Source: a bacterium
GTDB taxonomy: Bacteria > UBA8248
DNA: 64,000 nt
Assembly (NCBI GenBank): GCA_022828125.1
Contig: JAJEJD010000020.1
Coordinates: 248,001-312,000, forward strand
Direction: 5' to 3'
Part shown: piece after piece, positions 27,544-35,799 of the stretch
Position numbering within the stretch: the stretch's first letter is position 1
Layout of the letters: each line of letters begins with the position of its first letter
Notes under the pieces: model-generated
Seen by the model: only the letters and a program-made list of their open reading frames with translations
Databases searched by the model: none
What the model was told of the DNA's origin: nothing
Made by a program: the position numbers and the translations under genes

Positions 27544-27764
27544 ATGACACCGGCCTATATGAGCCAGTGCCAACGGTGGGTGCCTTCTCGGTATCCGCTG
27601 GGGGTAACGGATTACTGTTGCCCTTTGTTGGAGCCGTTGCATGTCGGCAGTCATGCCACGCACGGCGCTGCCTTCGTCAGACGCAGCGATGTCTCGCTCG
27701 CCGCGCGCGGCATCACTTCCTTACCCTTACGGGTTCAAAGTAGATGAGCTCGTGGCGCCCTCAG
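27520..27764 (+). ncRNA. Retron msr-msd RNA (predicted)
   Basis: The 200-nt gap between effector and RT is bounded by an 18-nt inverted repeat. Arm a1 is CTGAGGGCGCCGCGAGCT (27520-27537) and arm a2 is 27747-27764; 17 positions are Watson-Crick and one is G-U. Four more pairs (TCTA/TAGA) continue inside. Two adjacent stem-loops follow a1: an 11-bp stem at 27574-27600 with loop TTCTC, and a 7-8-bp stem at 27601-27624 with loop GGATTACT. Further 3' are hairpins at 27633-27666 and 27666-27688 and a GC palindrome at 27700-27711, the likely msd. This is the expected a1-msr-msd-a2 layout. The branching G is not assigned. Confidence 0.75.
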
Positions 27765-28895
27765 CGCTACCGACGTGAGGCGCTCCAAAGTGGCGCCGAC
27801 CCTGCCATCGTGGATCGTGCCACGAGAACTGGTGCCTATACGACCGCACAGCATCAAAACCGACCGCCTGTTCTGTCGCTCCGCCATCTCGCACACTTGG
27901 CTGATGTTTCTTACAAGTTACTACGCGACGTCGTTTCGCGACGCGCATCAGACCCCTACCGCCTATTTCGGATTCACAATCGGGTGACCAGGGGAGGCAA
28001 ACGCTACCGAGTGATCTGCGTTCCGAATCCTGCCCTGTCCCGCGCACAAAGTTGGATCGCCCAGAGCATACTTCAAACTGCGACTCCACATCATGCGAGT
28101 ACAGCATTTGCACGGGGTGACGATATTGTTTCTGCGGCTCAGGTTCACCATAACGCACGCTGGCTGATCAAGCTTGACGTGGAAAATTTCTTTGAGTCTA
28201 TCTCCGAAATAAGTGTGTATCGCGTATTTTTCTCGCTAGGCTATCAACCCCTCGTGGCATTCGAATTGGCCCGACTTTGCACCCGGGTTCGCTGGCGCTC
28301 AGACATCTACAAGAAGAATCCCCGTTGGCGCAGCCGATCACAGGGGCACAAAATCAGCGCATATACGACCGAACAGCTCGGCTACCTGCCTCAAGGTGCA
28401 CCGACGAGCCCGATGCTAAGCAATCTAAGCGTTGCTGCTTTCGATGATGATGTCGATGCTATAGCTACCGAGCACGGTCTGAGGTATTCGCGATATGCCG
28501 ACGATGTCAGCCTATCGACGCCGCGCTCGTCATTCTCGCGCGTACAGGCAGTTCAGGTCATCCGAAAGGTGTATAAGGCGATGGTCCAACACGGCCTCTC
28601 TCCAAATCGCGGAAAGACACAGATTCGGCCCCCCGGATCCCGAAAAGTCGTGCTCGGTCTGCTGGTGGACGGGCCGAAGCCCCGGTTGACCCGCAAGTTC
28701 AAGTCTCGTCTCCGGATGCATTTGTACTACCTCAATCGCTCGGACATAGGTCCGGCTGGACACGCTGAGAACCGTGGGTTCGATTCGATCATTGGGCTTC
28801 TGGCCCATGTTCGGGGTCTGATCGCACATGCCCAACTTGTTGAGCCTGAATACGCGGGCGCTCGTCTTGCAGAATTCAACAAGATAGTTTGGTAG
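27744..28895 (+). CDS. Retron-type reverse transcriptase
   Basis: This 383-residue RT has all core motifs: the fingers YRLFRIHNRVTRGGKRYRVICVPNP, LIKLDVENFFESIS (first catalytic Asp, D145), LPQGAPTSPMLSNL (215-228) and YSRYADDVSLST (YADD, 251-254). Retron RTs carry NAxxH and VTG motifs; the aligned positions here are AAQVH (131-135) and VLG (about 303), so it is a variant. The N-terminal helical part (WRPQRYRREAL) is in frame with arm a2 of the RNA. No maturase or integrase domain is present, arguing against a group II intron. It lies 200 nt downstream of the effector. GC is moderate, about 52%. Confidence 0.9.
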   Translation: MSSWRPQRYRREALQSGADPAIVDRATRTGAYTTAQHQNRPPVLSLRHLAHLADVSYKLLRDVVSRRASDPYRLFRIHNRVTRGGKRYRVICVPNPALSRAQSWIAQSILQTATPHHASTAFARGDDIVSAAQVHHNARWLIKLDVENFFESISEISVYRVFFSLGYQPLVAFELARLCTRVRWRSDIYKKNPRWRSRSQGHKISAYTTEQLGYLPQGAPTSPMLSNLSVAAFDDDVDAIATEHGLRYSRYADDVSLSTPRSSFSRVQAVQVIRKVYKAMVQHGLSPNRGKTQIRPPGSRKVVLGLLVDGPKPRLTRKFKSRLRMHLYYLNRSDIGPAGHAENRGFDSIIGLLAHVRGLIAHAQLVEPEYAGARLAEFNKIVW

Positions 28896-28977
28896 ACAAC
28901 CAGTACGTCTGGCGCCTACAGGAAACTGAGGTTGTCCCGGAGTTAATCGGTCGTTTTTATCTTACTGCAGCCGTCAG

Positions 28978-29568
28978 TTATGCCGCGTTTCGCCAGGGTC
29001 TGCCGGAAGGGCGTCCTCTGAGAGGATGGCATTTGGCGTAGATCTCGGCGGCCTCGAACGCTTCGCGCGGAATCTCCGGGTAGTCCTCCGTGAGATCGTC
29101 GATGCCGTCGCCGTCCTGCAGCCGTCCGAGAATCGCGTAAACGCTCAACCGCGTTCCGGCGATGACCGGTGTGCCGCCGAGGATGTCCTCATCCGATGTG
29201 ATGTATCGATCGCGGGCTTTTCGGTATTGTTCGGCGTTGCGCAGGGAATCCGCCGCAAGGCGCTCGAGGTCGAGCATCGCGCCGGGAGTGAATTCGATCC
29301 TCTCGAGCTGCATGGGCTCGAGACGGGCCAGATTCGTCCAGATCGCCCGTTTATGGCGCAGGGGGAGGTCCGTCAGGTTGGCCGCCTTCAGGGCATGGAA
29401 ATAGGCCACGGCCCGGATGGGGAGATAGCGCATCGCGCCGCCGCGAAGACGGGCCGGACCGGCGAGGGACTGCAGGACGCGGGCTTCCAGGGCTTTCTCG
29501 ATCGTTGTCCGGGCCACTCCCGAGAGAGCGGCGGTTTCCCGGATCGTCAAATCGGCCGTGATAGGCAT
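28978..29568 (-). CDS. DUF433 antitoxin-like protein with N-terminal HTH
   Basis: This 196-residue protein has an N-terminal helix-turn-helix-like part (DLTIRETAALSGVARTTIEKALEARVL). The C-terminal DUF433 domain (SDEDILGGTPVIAGTRLSVYAILGRL...LTEDYPEIPREAFEAAEIYAK) is the type found in VapB-like antitoxins. Such genes usually precede a PIN-like toxin, but downstream here lies only the convergent RT gene, so it is an orphan. AAAGGGG lies 8 nt upstream of ATG 29568. It belongs to the mobile remnant. Confidence 0.75.
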   Translation of the reverse strand: MPITADLTIRETAALSGVARTTIEKALEARVLQSLAGPARLRGGAMRYLPIRAVAYFHALKAANLTDLPLRHKRAIWTNLARLEPMQLERIEFTPGAMLDLERLAADSLRNAEQYRKARDRYITSDEDILGGTPVIAGTRLSVYAILGRLQDGDGIDDLTEDYPEIPREAFEAAEIYAKCHPLRGRPSGRPWRNAA

Positions 29569-29676
29569 AATTCATCCCCTTTAAGGAATGAATATAAGGC
29601 AAGGCCGTATAGTTTTCAAGTCTTTCATGCTCAGGTAATCGGGGTATTGATAGTAGCCTGCGCCGGTGTCACGAGA

Positions 29677-30054
29677 TTACGAGCCGGGAGCGGGTCTTCC
29701 GCCTGAACCCAGAATGTCGGTCGCGATGCTCTGCGCTATCCGCTCCGCCGCCTCGCGCACCGATTCGCGTGACAGATGGGCGTAGCGCGCTGTGGTCTCG
29801 ACCTGGGAGTGGCCGATCAGTTTCCCGATCATGGGCAGACTCTCGCCCAGCGCCAGCGCCCTGGATGCGTACGAATGCCGCAGGTCGTGGAGCCGGACGT
29901 CGGAGAGACCCGCGCGCGACCGGACGGTCTGCCAGGCGTCGTCGAGTTCGGTCATGTGCGTTCCCGGCCTCTTGCCGTGTATGACCCACGGATTGCCCTC
30001 GATGCGCGGGAGTTCCGCGAAGAGCTTCACCGCCCGCGGCGAGAGCGAGACCTT
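29677..30054 (-). pseudogene. Truncated tyrosine-recombinase integrase (C-terminal domain)
   Basis: The frame encodes the last ~125 residues of a phage-type integrase. It has KVSLSPRAVKLFAELP, LHDLRHSYASRALALGE (HxxR), IGKLIGHSQVETTARYAHL (second His and nucleophilic Tyr) and a normal tail. Upstream of 30054 the similarity stops: the N-terminal DNA-binding domain and the first catalytic Arg box are absent, and the frame runs into sequence antisense to the SDR gene. The gene is therefore a relic and marks the right end of the mobile region between leuA and the SDR. Confidence 0.8.
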
Positions 30055-30185
30055 GACGAAAAACAAAAGGCGAAAAATAGATTCCGTAGAACCCTCTCTC
30101 CTCGGTCGGCTCCGACACCGGAATGACGGTGAACACTCTCGATTGGAGGCGGCAACAACCCATTTGGGAGACTTTTCACCCTCCC

Positions 30186-30947
30186 CTACTGCGCGTACTG
30201 CCCGCCGTCCACGACGAGGGTCGAGCCCGTCATGAAGCTCGAAGCGTCGCTCGCCAGAAAGAGGATCGCTCCCTTGAGCTCTTCGGGCCGGCCGATACGC
30301 CCCATCGGGATGTGGGCCTTGATCATCCTCTCGCCCGCATCGGAATCGAAGAACCTGCTGTTGATGTCGGTCAGGAAATATCCCGGCGCGAGGGCGTTCA
30401 CGCGCACGCCCGTCTTCGCCCATTCGAGCGCGAGCGTCTTGGTGAGCTGAATCAGGCCGCCCTTGCTCGCCGAATAGGCGGAGAGCATCTTCACCCCGAT
30501 GAAGCCCGCGACAGAAGCCACGTTCACGATCGCGCCGCCTCCGCGCTCTATCATGCCCGGCGCCACGGCCTGACTCATCAGGAACGCGCCCCTGAGGTTC
30601 GTCTCCAGCACCTGGTTCCAGCGCTCAATCGGCAGATCGGTGGCCCAGCCCTCCCCGCTCACGCCGCTGTTGTTCACCAGAACGTCGATGCGCCCCAGCG
30701 CATCTTCCGCCTCGCGCGCTGCCTCGCGGATGGAATCGGGCTCCGTCAGGTCGCAGGCGACGACGTGGGCCGCGCGGCCCAGGGCGCGAATCTCCTCCGC
30801 CGCCTCCTCGAGCTTCTCTTTTCGCCTCGCCGCCAGGGCGACGTCGGCGCCCGCTTCGGCCAGCGCGCGGGCCATCGCGCGCCCGAGTCCGGTGCCGCCT
30901 CCTGTGACCAAAGCCCTCTTTCCGCTTAAATCAAATAGTTGTGACAA
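30186..30947 (-). CDS. SDR-family oxidoreductase
   Basis: This 253-residue classical SDR starts MSQLFDLSGKRALVTGGGTGLGRAMA (TGxxxGxG). It has NNSG in VLVNNSGVSGEG, catalytic Ser in VNVASVAG, YSASKGG (YxxxK) and the end TGSTLVVDGGQYAQ. It is FabG/gluconate-5-dehydrogenase-like and the substrate is unknown. The start is TTG 30947 with GGGGAAAG upstream. It is first after the mobile remnant, preceded by an AT-rich gap with a DnaA-box-like site. Confidence 0.88.
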   Translation of the reverse strand: MSQLFDLSGKRALVTGGGTGLGRAMARALAEAGADVALAARRKEKLEEAAEEIRALGRAAHVVACDLTEPDSIREAAREAEDALGRIDVLVNNSGVSGEGWATDLPIERWNQVLETNLRGAFLMSQAVAPGMIERGGGAIVNVASVAGFIGVKMLSAYSASKGGLIQLTKTLALEWAKTGVRVNALAPGYFLTDINSRFFDSDAGERMIKAHIPMGRIGRPEELKGAILFLASDASSFMTGSTLVVDGGQYAQ

Positions 30948-31231
30948 TTCTCTTTCCCCTGAACATAAAGTTTCCGTAATTTTTGCCCACAGAATTCGTG
31001 TATAAGCTGTGGATAAGTCTGTTGAGAGGGCCTCTAAACCCCCTATTTTCCGTCACTTAAATCATATTGACACATTATTGAGCAAACCTTTTAACATCAA
31101 TGATTTCAATAACATACACTAAATTTTCGCCCTTTGAAGCCTTGCGCTTTCGTTTTAAGCCTTGTTTTTGCACAAGTTTTACCGATGAAATCCCGATTTC
31201 GCATTGCATCGCGCCATCAGAATTTCCATTT
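30948..31231. other. AT-rich intergenic island with a perfect DnaA-box match
   Basis: No gene is seen. The stretch is far more AT-rich than its flanks. It contains TGTGGATAA at 31008-31016, the reverse complement of the DnaA box TTATCCACA. A weaker TTGCCCACA lies nearby (about 30983), and there is a TTGACA at about 31068. It separates rsmD (ending at 31232) from the SDR gene starting at 30947. Confidence 0.4.
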
Positions 31232-31819
31232 TCATCCGCCGGAATCACCCGCTTTCTCCGCTGAACCCGCCTCGTAGAAGAGCAGGCAGGTATCGCCGTA
31301 GCGCCTCTCGCGCACGAGTCTCGCCTCGCCCACTCCGCTTATCGCCTCAACGCCCCGGGGCGCTTCCATCACCAGCTTCGCGCATATCGGCTCGGGCGCA
31401 AAGACGGCATCGAGAAGCTCTCGCCGCAGCGCGTCTTCCCTCCAGGGCGGATCGGCGAAGGCCAGATCGAAACTGCGGGAGCCCTGCGCCCGGATGCGCC
31501 CGATCTCGTGGGCCACGTCCGCACAGCGCACATCGAAACCTTTCGCCAGGCCGAGAGTCTCGGCGTTTTTGCGCATCGCCGCGCAAAGCCGCGGGTTTTT
31601 CTCTACGGCGAGCACACCCGCCGCGCCCCGGCTGAGCGCCTCGATCGATATCGCGCCCGAGCCCGCGCACATATCCAGCACGCGCGCGCCGACGACCGCA
31701 CCCCCCCAGATGTTGAACAGCGCCTCGCGCACCCGCTCGCCCGTGGGCCGCACCCCCTCTTCTTCGGGCGAGGGGATTCTCCGGCTCCTGGCCGCACCGC
31801 CGATGATCCTGAGCGACAC
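31232..31819 (-). CDS. rsmD: 16S rRNA (guanine966-N2)-methyltransferase RsmD
   Basis: RsmD methylates G966 of 16S rRNA in the assembled small subunit. This 195-residue protein starts MSLRIIGGAARSRRIPSPEEEGVRPTGERVREALFNIW, the family signature, with the SAM motif VLDMCAGSGAISIEALSRGA and the catalytic DPPW. The start is GTG 31819, 9 nt after the PfkB kinase stop, so the two are probably co-transcribed. Confidence 0.93.
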   Translation of the reverse strand: MSLRIIGGAARSRRIPSPEEEGVRPTGERVREALFNIWGGAVVGARVLDMCAGSGAISIEALSRGAAGVLAVEKNPRLCAAMRKNAETLGLAKGFDVRCADVAHEIGRIRAQGSRSFDLAFADPPWREDALRRELLDAVFAPEPICAKLVMEAPRGVEAISGVGEARLVRERRYGDTCLLFYEAGSAEKAGDSGG

Positions 31820-31828
31820 CGCTCGGCC

Positions 31829-32737
31829 TCAGAGGCGCTCGAAGTGGGCCAGTTCGCTGAACGCCCGGTAGCGCGCGTCGATCTCCTCTGTCGAGAGAGC
31901 GCGCATGCGATCGTAGCTGAACGACTCCACGTTGAACGACGCCATGACGCTGCCGAAGACGACCGCCCGGCGCATTCCCGACTCGCTCAGGTCACCCGTT
32001 GCGGCGAGGTGACCCATGAAGCCGCCCGCGAAGCTGTCGCCCGCCCCCGTAGGGTCGCAGACGTCTTCTATCGGCAGCCCGGGGGCGGAGAACACGCCGT
32101 CCTCGTGAAAGAGCAGCGCGCCGTATTCGCCCTGTTTCACCACCAGGGTTGTCGGACCTATCTCTCTGATGCGGCGCGCGGCGCGCGCAATGTTCGCCTC
32201 GCCCGACAGCGCGCGCGCCTCCGCATCGTTGATGACGACCAGATCGGCCATCGAGAGCGTCTTGAGCAATTCATCGCGCTTGCCCTCGATCCAGAAGTTC
32301 ATGGTGTCGCACGCCACGAGCCTGGGGGAGTTCGCCTGTCTCACGACTTCCGCCTGAAGCTCGGGGTCGATGTTCGCCAGAAAGACGAACTCGGTGTCTT
32401 TGAAATTATCCGGCAATTTGGGCGAGAAGCTCTCGAAGACGTTCAACTGCGTGTCGAGCGTGTGGGCGGTGTTCAGGTCGAACCCGTATTCCCCGCGCCA
32501 GCGGAACGTCTCCCCGTCGCTTCTCTCGATGCCTGAGATGTCGATTTTGCGCTCTTCCAGAAACGCGAGCGTGTCTTCGGGAAAATCCGCCCCCACAACG
32601 GCCACGAGCCGCACGTCCGTAAAATAACTCGCCGCTATCGAGAAATAGGTGGCCGAGCCCCCCACCGCCTCCTCGCGCGCGCCGAAGGGCGTCTTCACCG
32701 AATCTATCGCCATGGAACCGACCACCAGAAGGCTCAT
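31829..32737 (-). CDS. PfkB-family carbohydrate kinase
   Basis: This 302-residue ribokinase-superfamily protein has an N-terminal GGSATYFSIAASYF substrate region. The C-terminal DPTGAGDSFAGGFMGHLA holds the anion hole and catalytic Asp. Members phosphorylate sugars, nucleosides or related compounds; the substrate cannot be deduced. GAGGGAAAG precedes ATG 32737. It is divergent from the E1-alpha gene (258-nt gap) and upstream of rsmD. Confidence 0.88.
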   Translation of the reverse strand: MSLLVVGSMAIDSVKTPFGAREEAVGGSATYFSIAASYFTDVRLVAVVGADFPEDTLAFLEERKIDISGIERSDGETFRWRGEYGFDLNTAHTLDTQLNVFESFSPKLPDNFKDTEFVFLANIDPELQAEVVRQANSPRLVACDTMNFWIEGKRDELLKTLSMADLVVINDAEARALSGEANIARAARRIREIGPTTLVVKQGEYGALLFHEDGVFSAPGLPIEDVCDPTGAGDSFAGGFMGHLAATGDLSESGMRRAVVFGSVMASFNVESFSYDRMRALSTEEIDARYRAFSELAHFERL

Positions 32738-32995
32738 CTTTCCCTCACTTTTTCATACCGGCCGGCTTGCGCCGCCTCATGACATCGCCCACGCCCTGCC
32801 GGAAAGCTCCGGCGAAAGCGCGTCCATCCCCCCTCGTTGTTCAGGAGGCCAACTCTAACGACAAAGCGCGCGCGTTTCAAAGGGCATATCCATTCCGGGG
32901 CGAAATATGGTTTAATCGTCTAAAGAACAGGAGACGACCCAGAAGACGCATCACGACGTCTGTCGTTTTCTCCGGTTACGCGCAAGGAGAGCCGC

Positions 32996-34093
32996 ATGGA
33001 CGCGAAACACCCCCTCGTCACGCGCGAGGAGTTGGCAGACCTCGATTTTTATGCCGATCTCGCCGATCGCTACCTCGCCGTGGACGGCCTGGAAGCGCGC
33101 TGGGTGGGTTTCACCAAAAAAGAGATTCTCCCCGACCGGGAAACCGCCGAGCGGATGCACTATCTCGTCTCGCTCGCCCGGGCGGTCGAAGAGACGCTCG
33201 ATTCCGCATTTCGCGCGGGCCACATCCCCGGCACCGCTTTTTTCGGCAGGGGAAACGAGGGCGCGAGCGTCGCGAGCGCGATGTGCCTGGAAGACCACGA
33301 ATGGCTCGTGCCCATGCACCGAAACTGCGGTGCGCACCTCGCCAAGGGCCATCCGCCCAGGAGCATCATGTCGCATTTCTTCGGACGCGCGGACGGCCCC
33401 TCCGGCGGGCGCGACGGGAATTTCCACATGGGCTACCGGCCCAAGCGCATCACCCAGCTCATCAGCCACATCGGCACCATGGTGCCCATTGCCACAGGCG
33501 TCGCCTGGGCGGCCAAGGCGCGCGGCAGGGGCGAGGCCACCATCAACTACATCGGGGACGGCGGCACGAGTGCGGGCGATTTTCACGAGGCGGTGAACTT
33601 CGCCGCCGTGAGAAAGCTCCCCCTCGTCATCATCATCGACAACAACCAGTACGCCTACAAGACGCTTCTGAGCGATCAGTACGCCTGTGACGCCCTGGTG
33701 TTAAAGGCGCCCGGCTACGGGCTGCCCGGCTTTCTCATCGACGGCACGAACGCGCCACTGGTGCACCATGTGTGCTCACAAGCGCTCGCGCGCGCAAGGG
33801 CGGGCGGCGGCCCCACGCTCATCGAGAGCATCACCCTGCGCGCCGCGGGGCATTCGGTGTATGACAAGTTCTCCGACTACGTGGACATGGAACACTTCGA
33901 GAAGTGGACCAGCGAGCGCGACCCCATCAAGCGGCTCGACGAGACGCTCATCGAGTTCGGCGTCATGACGGCGGAAGAAGTCGCCGCCTCCCACGATAAG
34001 GCGAGACAAGACGCGGAAGACGCCCGCGATGAGGCCCTCAAGAGCCCGATGCCCGACCCCGCGGGCCTGACCGAAGGAGTATTCGCCGAATGA
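32996..34093 (+). CDS. Thiamine-diphosphate-dependent 2-oxoacid/acetoin dehydrogenase E1 alpha
   Basis: This 365-residue E1-alpha-type subunit has the ThDP motif GDGGTSAGDFHEAVNFAAVRKLPLVIIIDNN (GDG...NN). The FFGRGNEGASVASAMCLEDHEW region and the phosphorylation-loop-like HSVYDKFSDY are also present. It forms a tetramer with the E1-beta encoded next, with which it shares an ATGA start/stop overlap. The complex decarboxylates pyruvate, a branched 2-oxoacid or acetoin; which one is undecided. AAGGAG lies 7 nt upstream of the ATG. Confidence 0.9.
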   Translation: MDAKHPLVTREELADLDFYADLADRYLAVDGLEARWVGFTKKEILPDRETAERMHYLVSLARAVEETLDSAFRAGHIPGTAFFGRGNEGASVASAMCLEDHEWLVPMHRNCGAHLAKGHPPRSIMSHFFGRADGPSGGRDGNFHMGYRPKRITQLISHIGTMVPIATGVAWAAKARGRGEATINYIGDGGTSAGDFHEAVNFAAVRKLPLVIIIDNNQYAYKTLLSDQYACDALVLKAPGYGLPGFLIDGTNAPLVHHVCSQALARARAGGGPTLIESITLRAAGHSVYDKFSDYVDMEHFEKWTSERDPIKRLDETLIEFGVMTAEEVAASHDKARQDAEDARDEALKSPMPDPAGLTEGVFAE

Positions 34094-35082
34094 TCACCTA
34101 TCGCGAAGCGCTGAGCGAAGCCCTCTGGGAGGAGATGGAGCGCGACGAGGACGTGTTTCTCCTGGGCGAGGACATCGGCCTGGGCGGAGGGGCCTTCTAC
34201 ATCACCAAGGGGTTCATGGAGAAATTCGGGCGCGACCGCGTGGTGGACGTTCCCCTGAGCGAGGCGGGCTTCACGGGCACAGCCATCGGCGCCGCCTTAT
34301 GCGGCATGCGGCCCGTGGTGGAGTTTCAGTTCGCCGATTTCGTTACCGAATCCTACAAGATGATCGTGGATTTCGCCGCCGGGAATCATTACCGGCAGAT
34401 GGGTCCGGTGCCCATCGTCCTGCGCCTGCCCGCCGCCGCGCTCGTGAGCGCGGGGCCCTTTCACAGCCAGAACCCCGAGATCTGGTTCTTCGGAACGCCG
34501 GGCCTCAAGATCGTCGCCCCCACCACCGCCCACGACGCCAAGGGGATGCTCAAGGGAGCGATAAGAGACCCGAACCCCGTCATCTTCATGGAGTACAAAA
34601 AGTTCTATAACTACCCGGTGGACGATCTGCCCGAAGTCCTGAGGCCCGCAATCCCCGAAGACGATTACACCGTGCCATTCGGCGAGGCGAGAACCCTGCG
34701 CGAGGGGGACGACATATCGCTCATCACCTTCGGCACCACCGTGCTCGAAGCCCTGGAAGCGGCGGAAGTGCTCGAAGGAGACGGCGTATCGGTGGAGGTC
34801 ATCGATCTCAGAACCCTGGTTCCGCTCGATAAAGAGGCGATCCTGGAAAGCGTCAAGAAAACGGGAAAAATCCTCTTCCTGCACGAGGCGAGAAAACGCG
34901 GCGGCGTGGGCGGCGAGCTGGCCGCCATCGTGAGCGAGGAGGTTTTTGAATATCTCGACGCGCCCGTCCGCCGCATCGGCGCGCCGGAAGCCCACGTGCC
35001 GCTCAGCCCCCCGCTCGAGCGCGCCTACCTGCCCAGCACGGAGAAAGTCGTAGAAGAACTCCGCGATCTCGCCGCGTTCTGA
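34090..35082 (+). CDS. 2-oxoacid/acetoin dehydrogenase E1 beta
   Basis: This 330-residue transketolase-like subunit has MITYREALSEALWEEMERDEDVFLLGEDIG, the DVPLSEAGFTGTAIGAALCGMRPVVEFQFADF segment and the C-terminal HEARKRGGVGGELAAIVSEEVFEYLDAPVRR. These features are typical of AcoB/PdhB/BkdB. Its start overlaps the E1-alpha stop by four bases. The E2 gene follows only after 1.2 kb of repeats. Confidence 0.92.
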   Translation: MITYREALSEALWEEMERDEDVFLLGEDIGLGGGAFYITKGFMEKFGRDRVVDVPLSEAGFTGTAIGAALCGMRPVVEFQFADFVTESYKMIVDFAAGNHYRQMGPVPIVLRLPAAALVSAGPFHSQNPEIWFFGTPGLKIVAPTTAHDAKGMLKGAIRDPNPVIFMEYKKFYNYPVDDLPEVLRPAIPEDDYTVPFGEARTLREGDDISLITFGTTVLEALEAAEVLEGDGVSVEVIDLRTLVPLDKEAILESVKKTGKILFLHEARKRGGVGGELAAIVSEEVFEYLDAPVRRIGAPEAHVPLSPPLERAYLPSTEKVVEELRDLAAF

Positions 35083-35246
35083 CCCGCCCAAGGTTTTTCA
35101 TTCCCCCTGGGGGCTGTTGAAAAATCCCGGATTGCGTGATTCGGGGTATGGGCCGCCAAGGGAGGAAGAAGACAACATTCCCCCCCGTAGGGCACTCAAC
35201 AATTACTCCCCCCTTGAGGGGGCTGTTGAAAAAGTCCTCACATCTC

Positions 35247-35354
35247 CCTCATCCTGAGTAGCGGCGGAGCCGCGTATCGAAGGATGCCCTCTCGCACGCC
35301 GGGAGATGCCTCCCATCCTTCGATACGGCGCTTTCGCGCCTACTCAGGATGAGG
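35247..35354. repeat. Paired CATCCTTCGATACG / CTCAGGATGAG REP-like units
   Basis: Two inverted copies face each other: CTCATCCTGAGTAGCGG...CGTATCGAAGGATG (35247-35286) and CATCCTTCGATACGGCG...CTACTCAGGATGAG (about 35314-35354). Each is itself palindromic in the middle. Further copies lie at 36068-36107 and 41829-41868. Confidence 0.8.
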
Positions 35355-35449
35355 TTTTGTGGCCACCGGCGCGGCAGGAAGGAGGGGACAACCGCGTCGG
35401 CTGTTAGAGGTATTGCCGGGGGGCCGGTTTCGCCCGTCACCACGAAGCC

Positions 35450-35475
35450 GTCATTCCGGCGAAAGCCGGAATCCA
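35450..35475. repeat. GTCATTCCGGCGAAAGCCGGAATCCA repeat unit
   Basis: A 26-nt unit with a perfect ATTCCGGC/GCCGGAAT stem and GAAA loop, a very widespread intergenic element. An inverted copy occurs at 35632-35653. Confidence 0.8.
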
Positions 35476-35631
35476 TTTTGACTTTTCACCGGACGGGGCG
35501 CCACGATCTTGTTGTTGCGCGGCGTCCAGATGCGGAATTCAGAGAATTCGCCTTTCGTTTTTGTATTCGGCCCCGATGCTACCGGCCCGGAGGTACAGAC
35601 GGCCGAAGGAAATGGCGAAGGCTAAATTGGT

Positions 35632-35653
35632 TTCCGGCTTTCGCCGGAATGAC
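35632..35653. repeat. Inverted copy of the CCGGCGAAAGCCGG unit
   Basis: TTCCGGCTTTCGCCGGAATGAC is the reverse complement of the unit at 35450-35475 except at its edge. Confidence 0.75.
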
Positions 35654-35668
35654 GGTGGGGGGGTTGCG

Positions 35669-35768
35669 GTTTTCGTAGGGGCGGACCTGTGTGTCTGCCC
35701 AATCGCTCGGACGAAAATACAGAAAACGGGAGCACACACAGTCAGACATATATGTCTGACCCCTACGC
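35669..35768. repeat. GTAGGGG-family unit, long form
   Basis: The unit opens CGTAGGGGCGGACCTG and closes TGTCTGACCCCTACGCC. It includes a GTCAGACATATATGTCTGAC palindrome (about 35741-35760). It belongs to the family at 20146-20257. Confidence 0.65.
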
Positions 35769-35799
35769 CGAACCACTCCATCGGGGCTTTATCAACAGA

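Noticed and set aside
27720-27745. tRNA T-loop-like GGGTTCAAAG
   Set aside because: No cloverleaf, acceptor stem or anticodon arm can be formed around it; it lies inside the retron RNA.
27544-27747. 67-codon frame between the retron effector and RT
   Set aside because: The stretch is better explained as structured RNA with an a1/a2 repeat and tandem stem-loops; the frame has no ribosome site or motif.
27744-28895. Group II intron-encoded protein
   Set aside because: No maturase X, D or En domain, no intron domain V structure nearby, and the RT is of retron length and motif order.
30948-31231. Chromosomal origin of replication
   Set aside because: Only one perfect DnaA box and one weak one, and no dnaA, dnaN or gidA nearby; kept only as a low-interest site.
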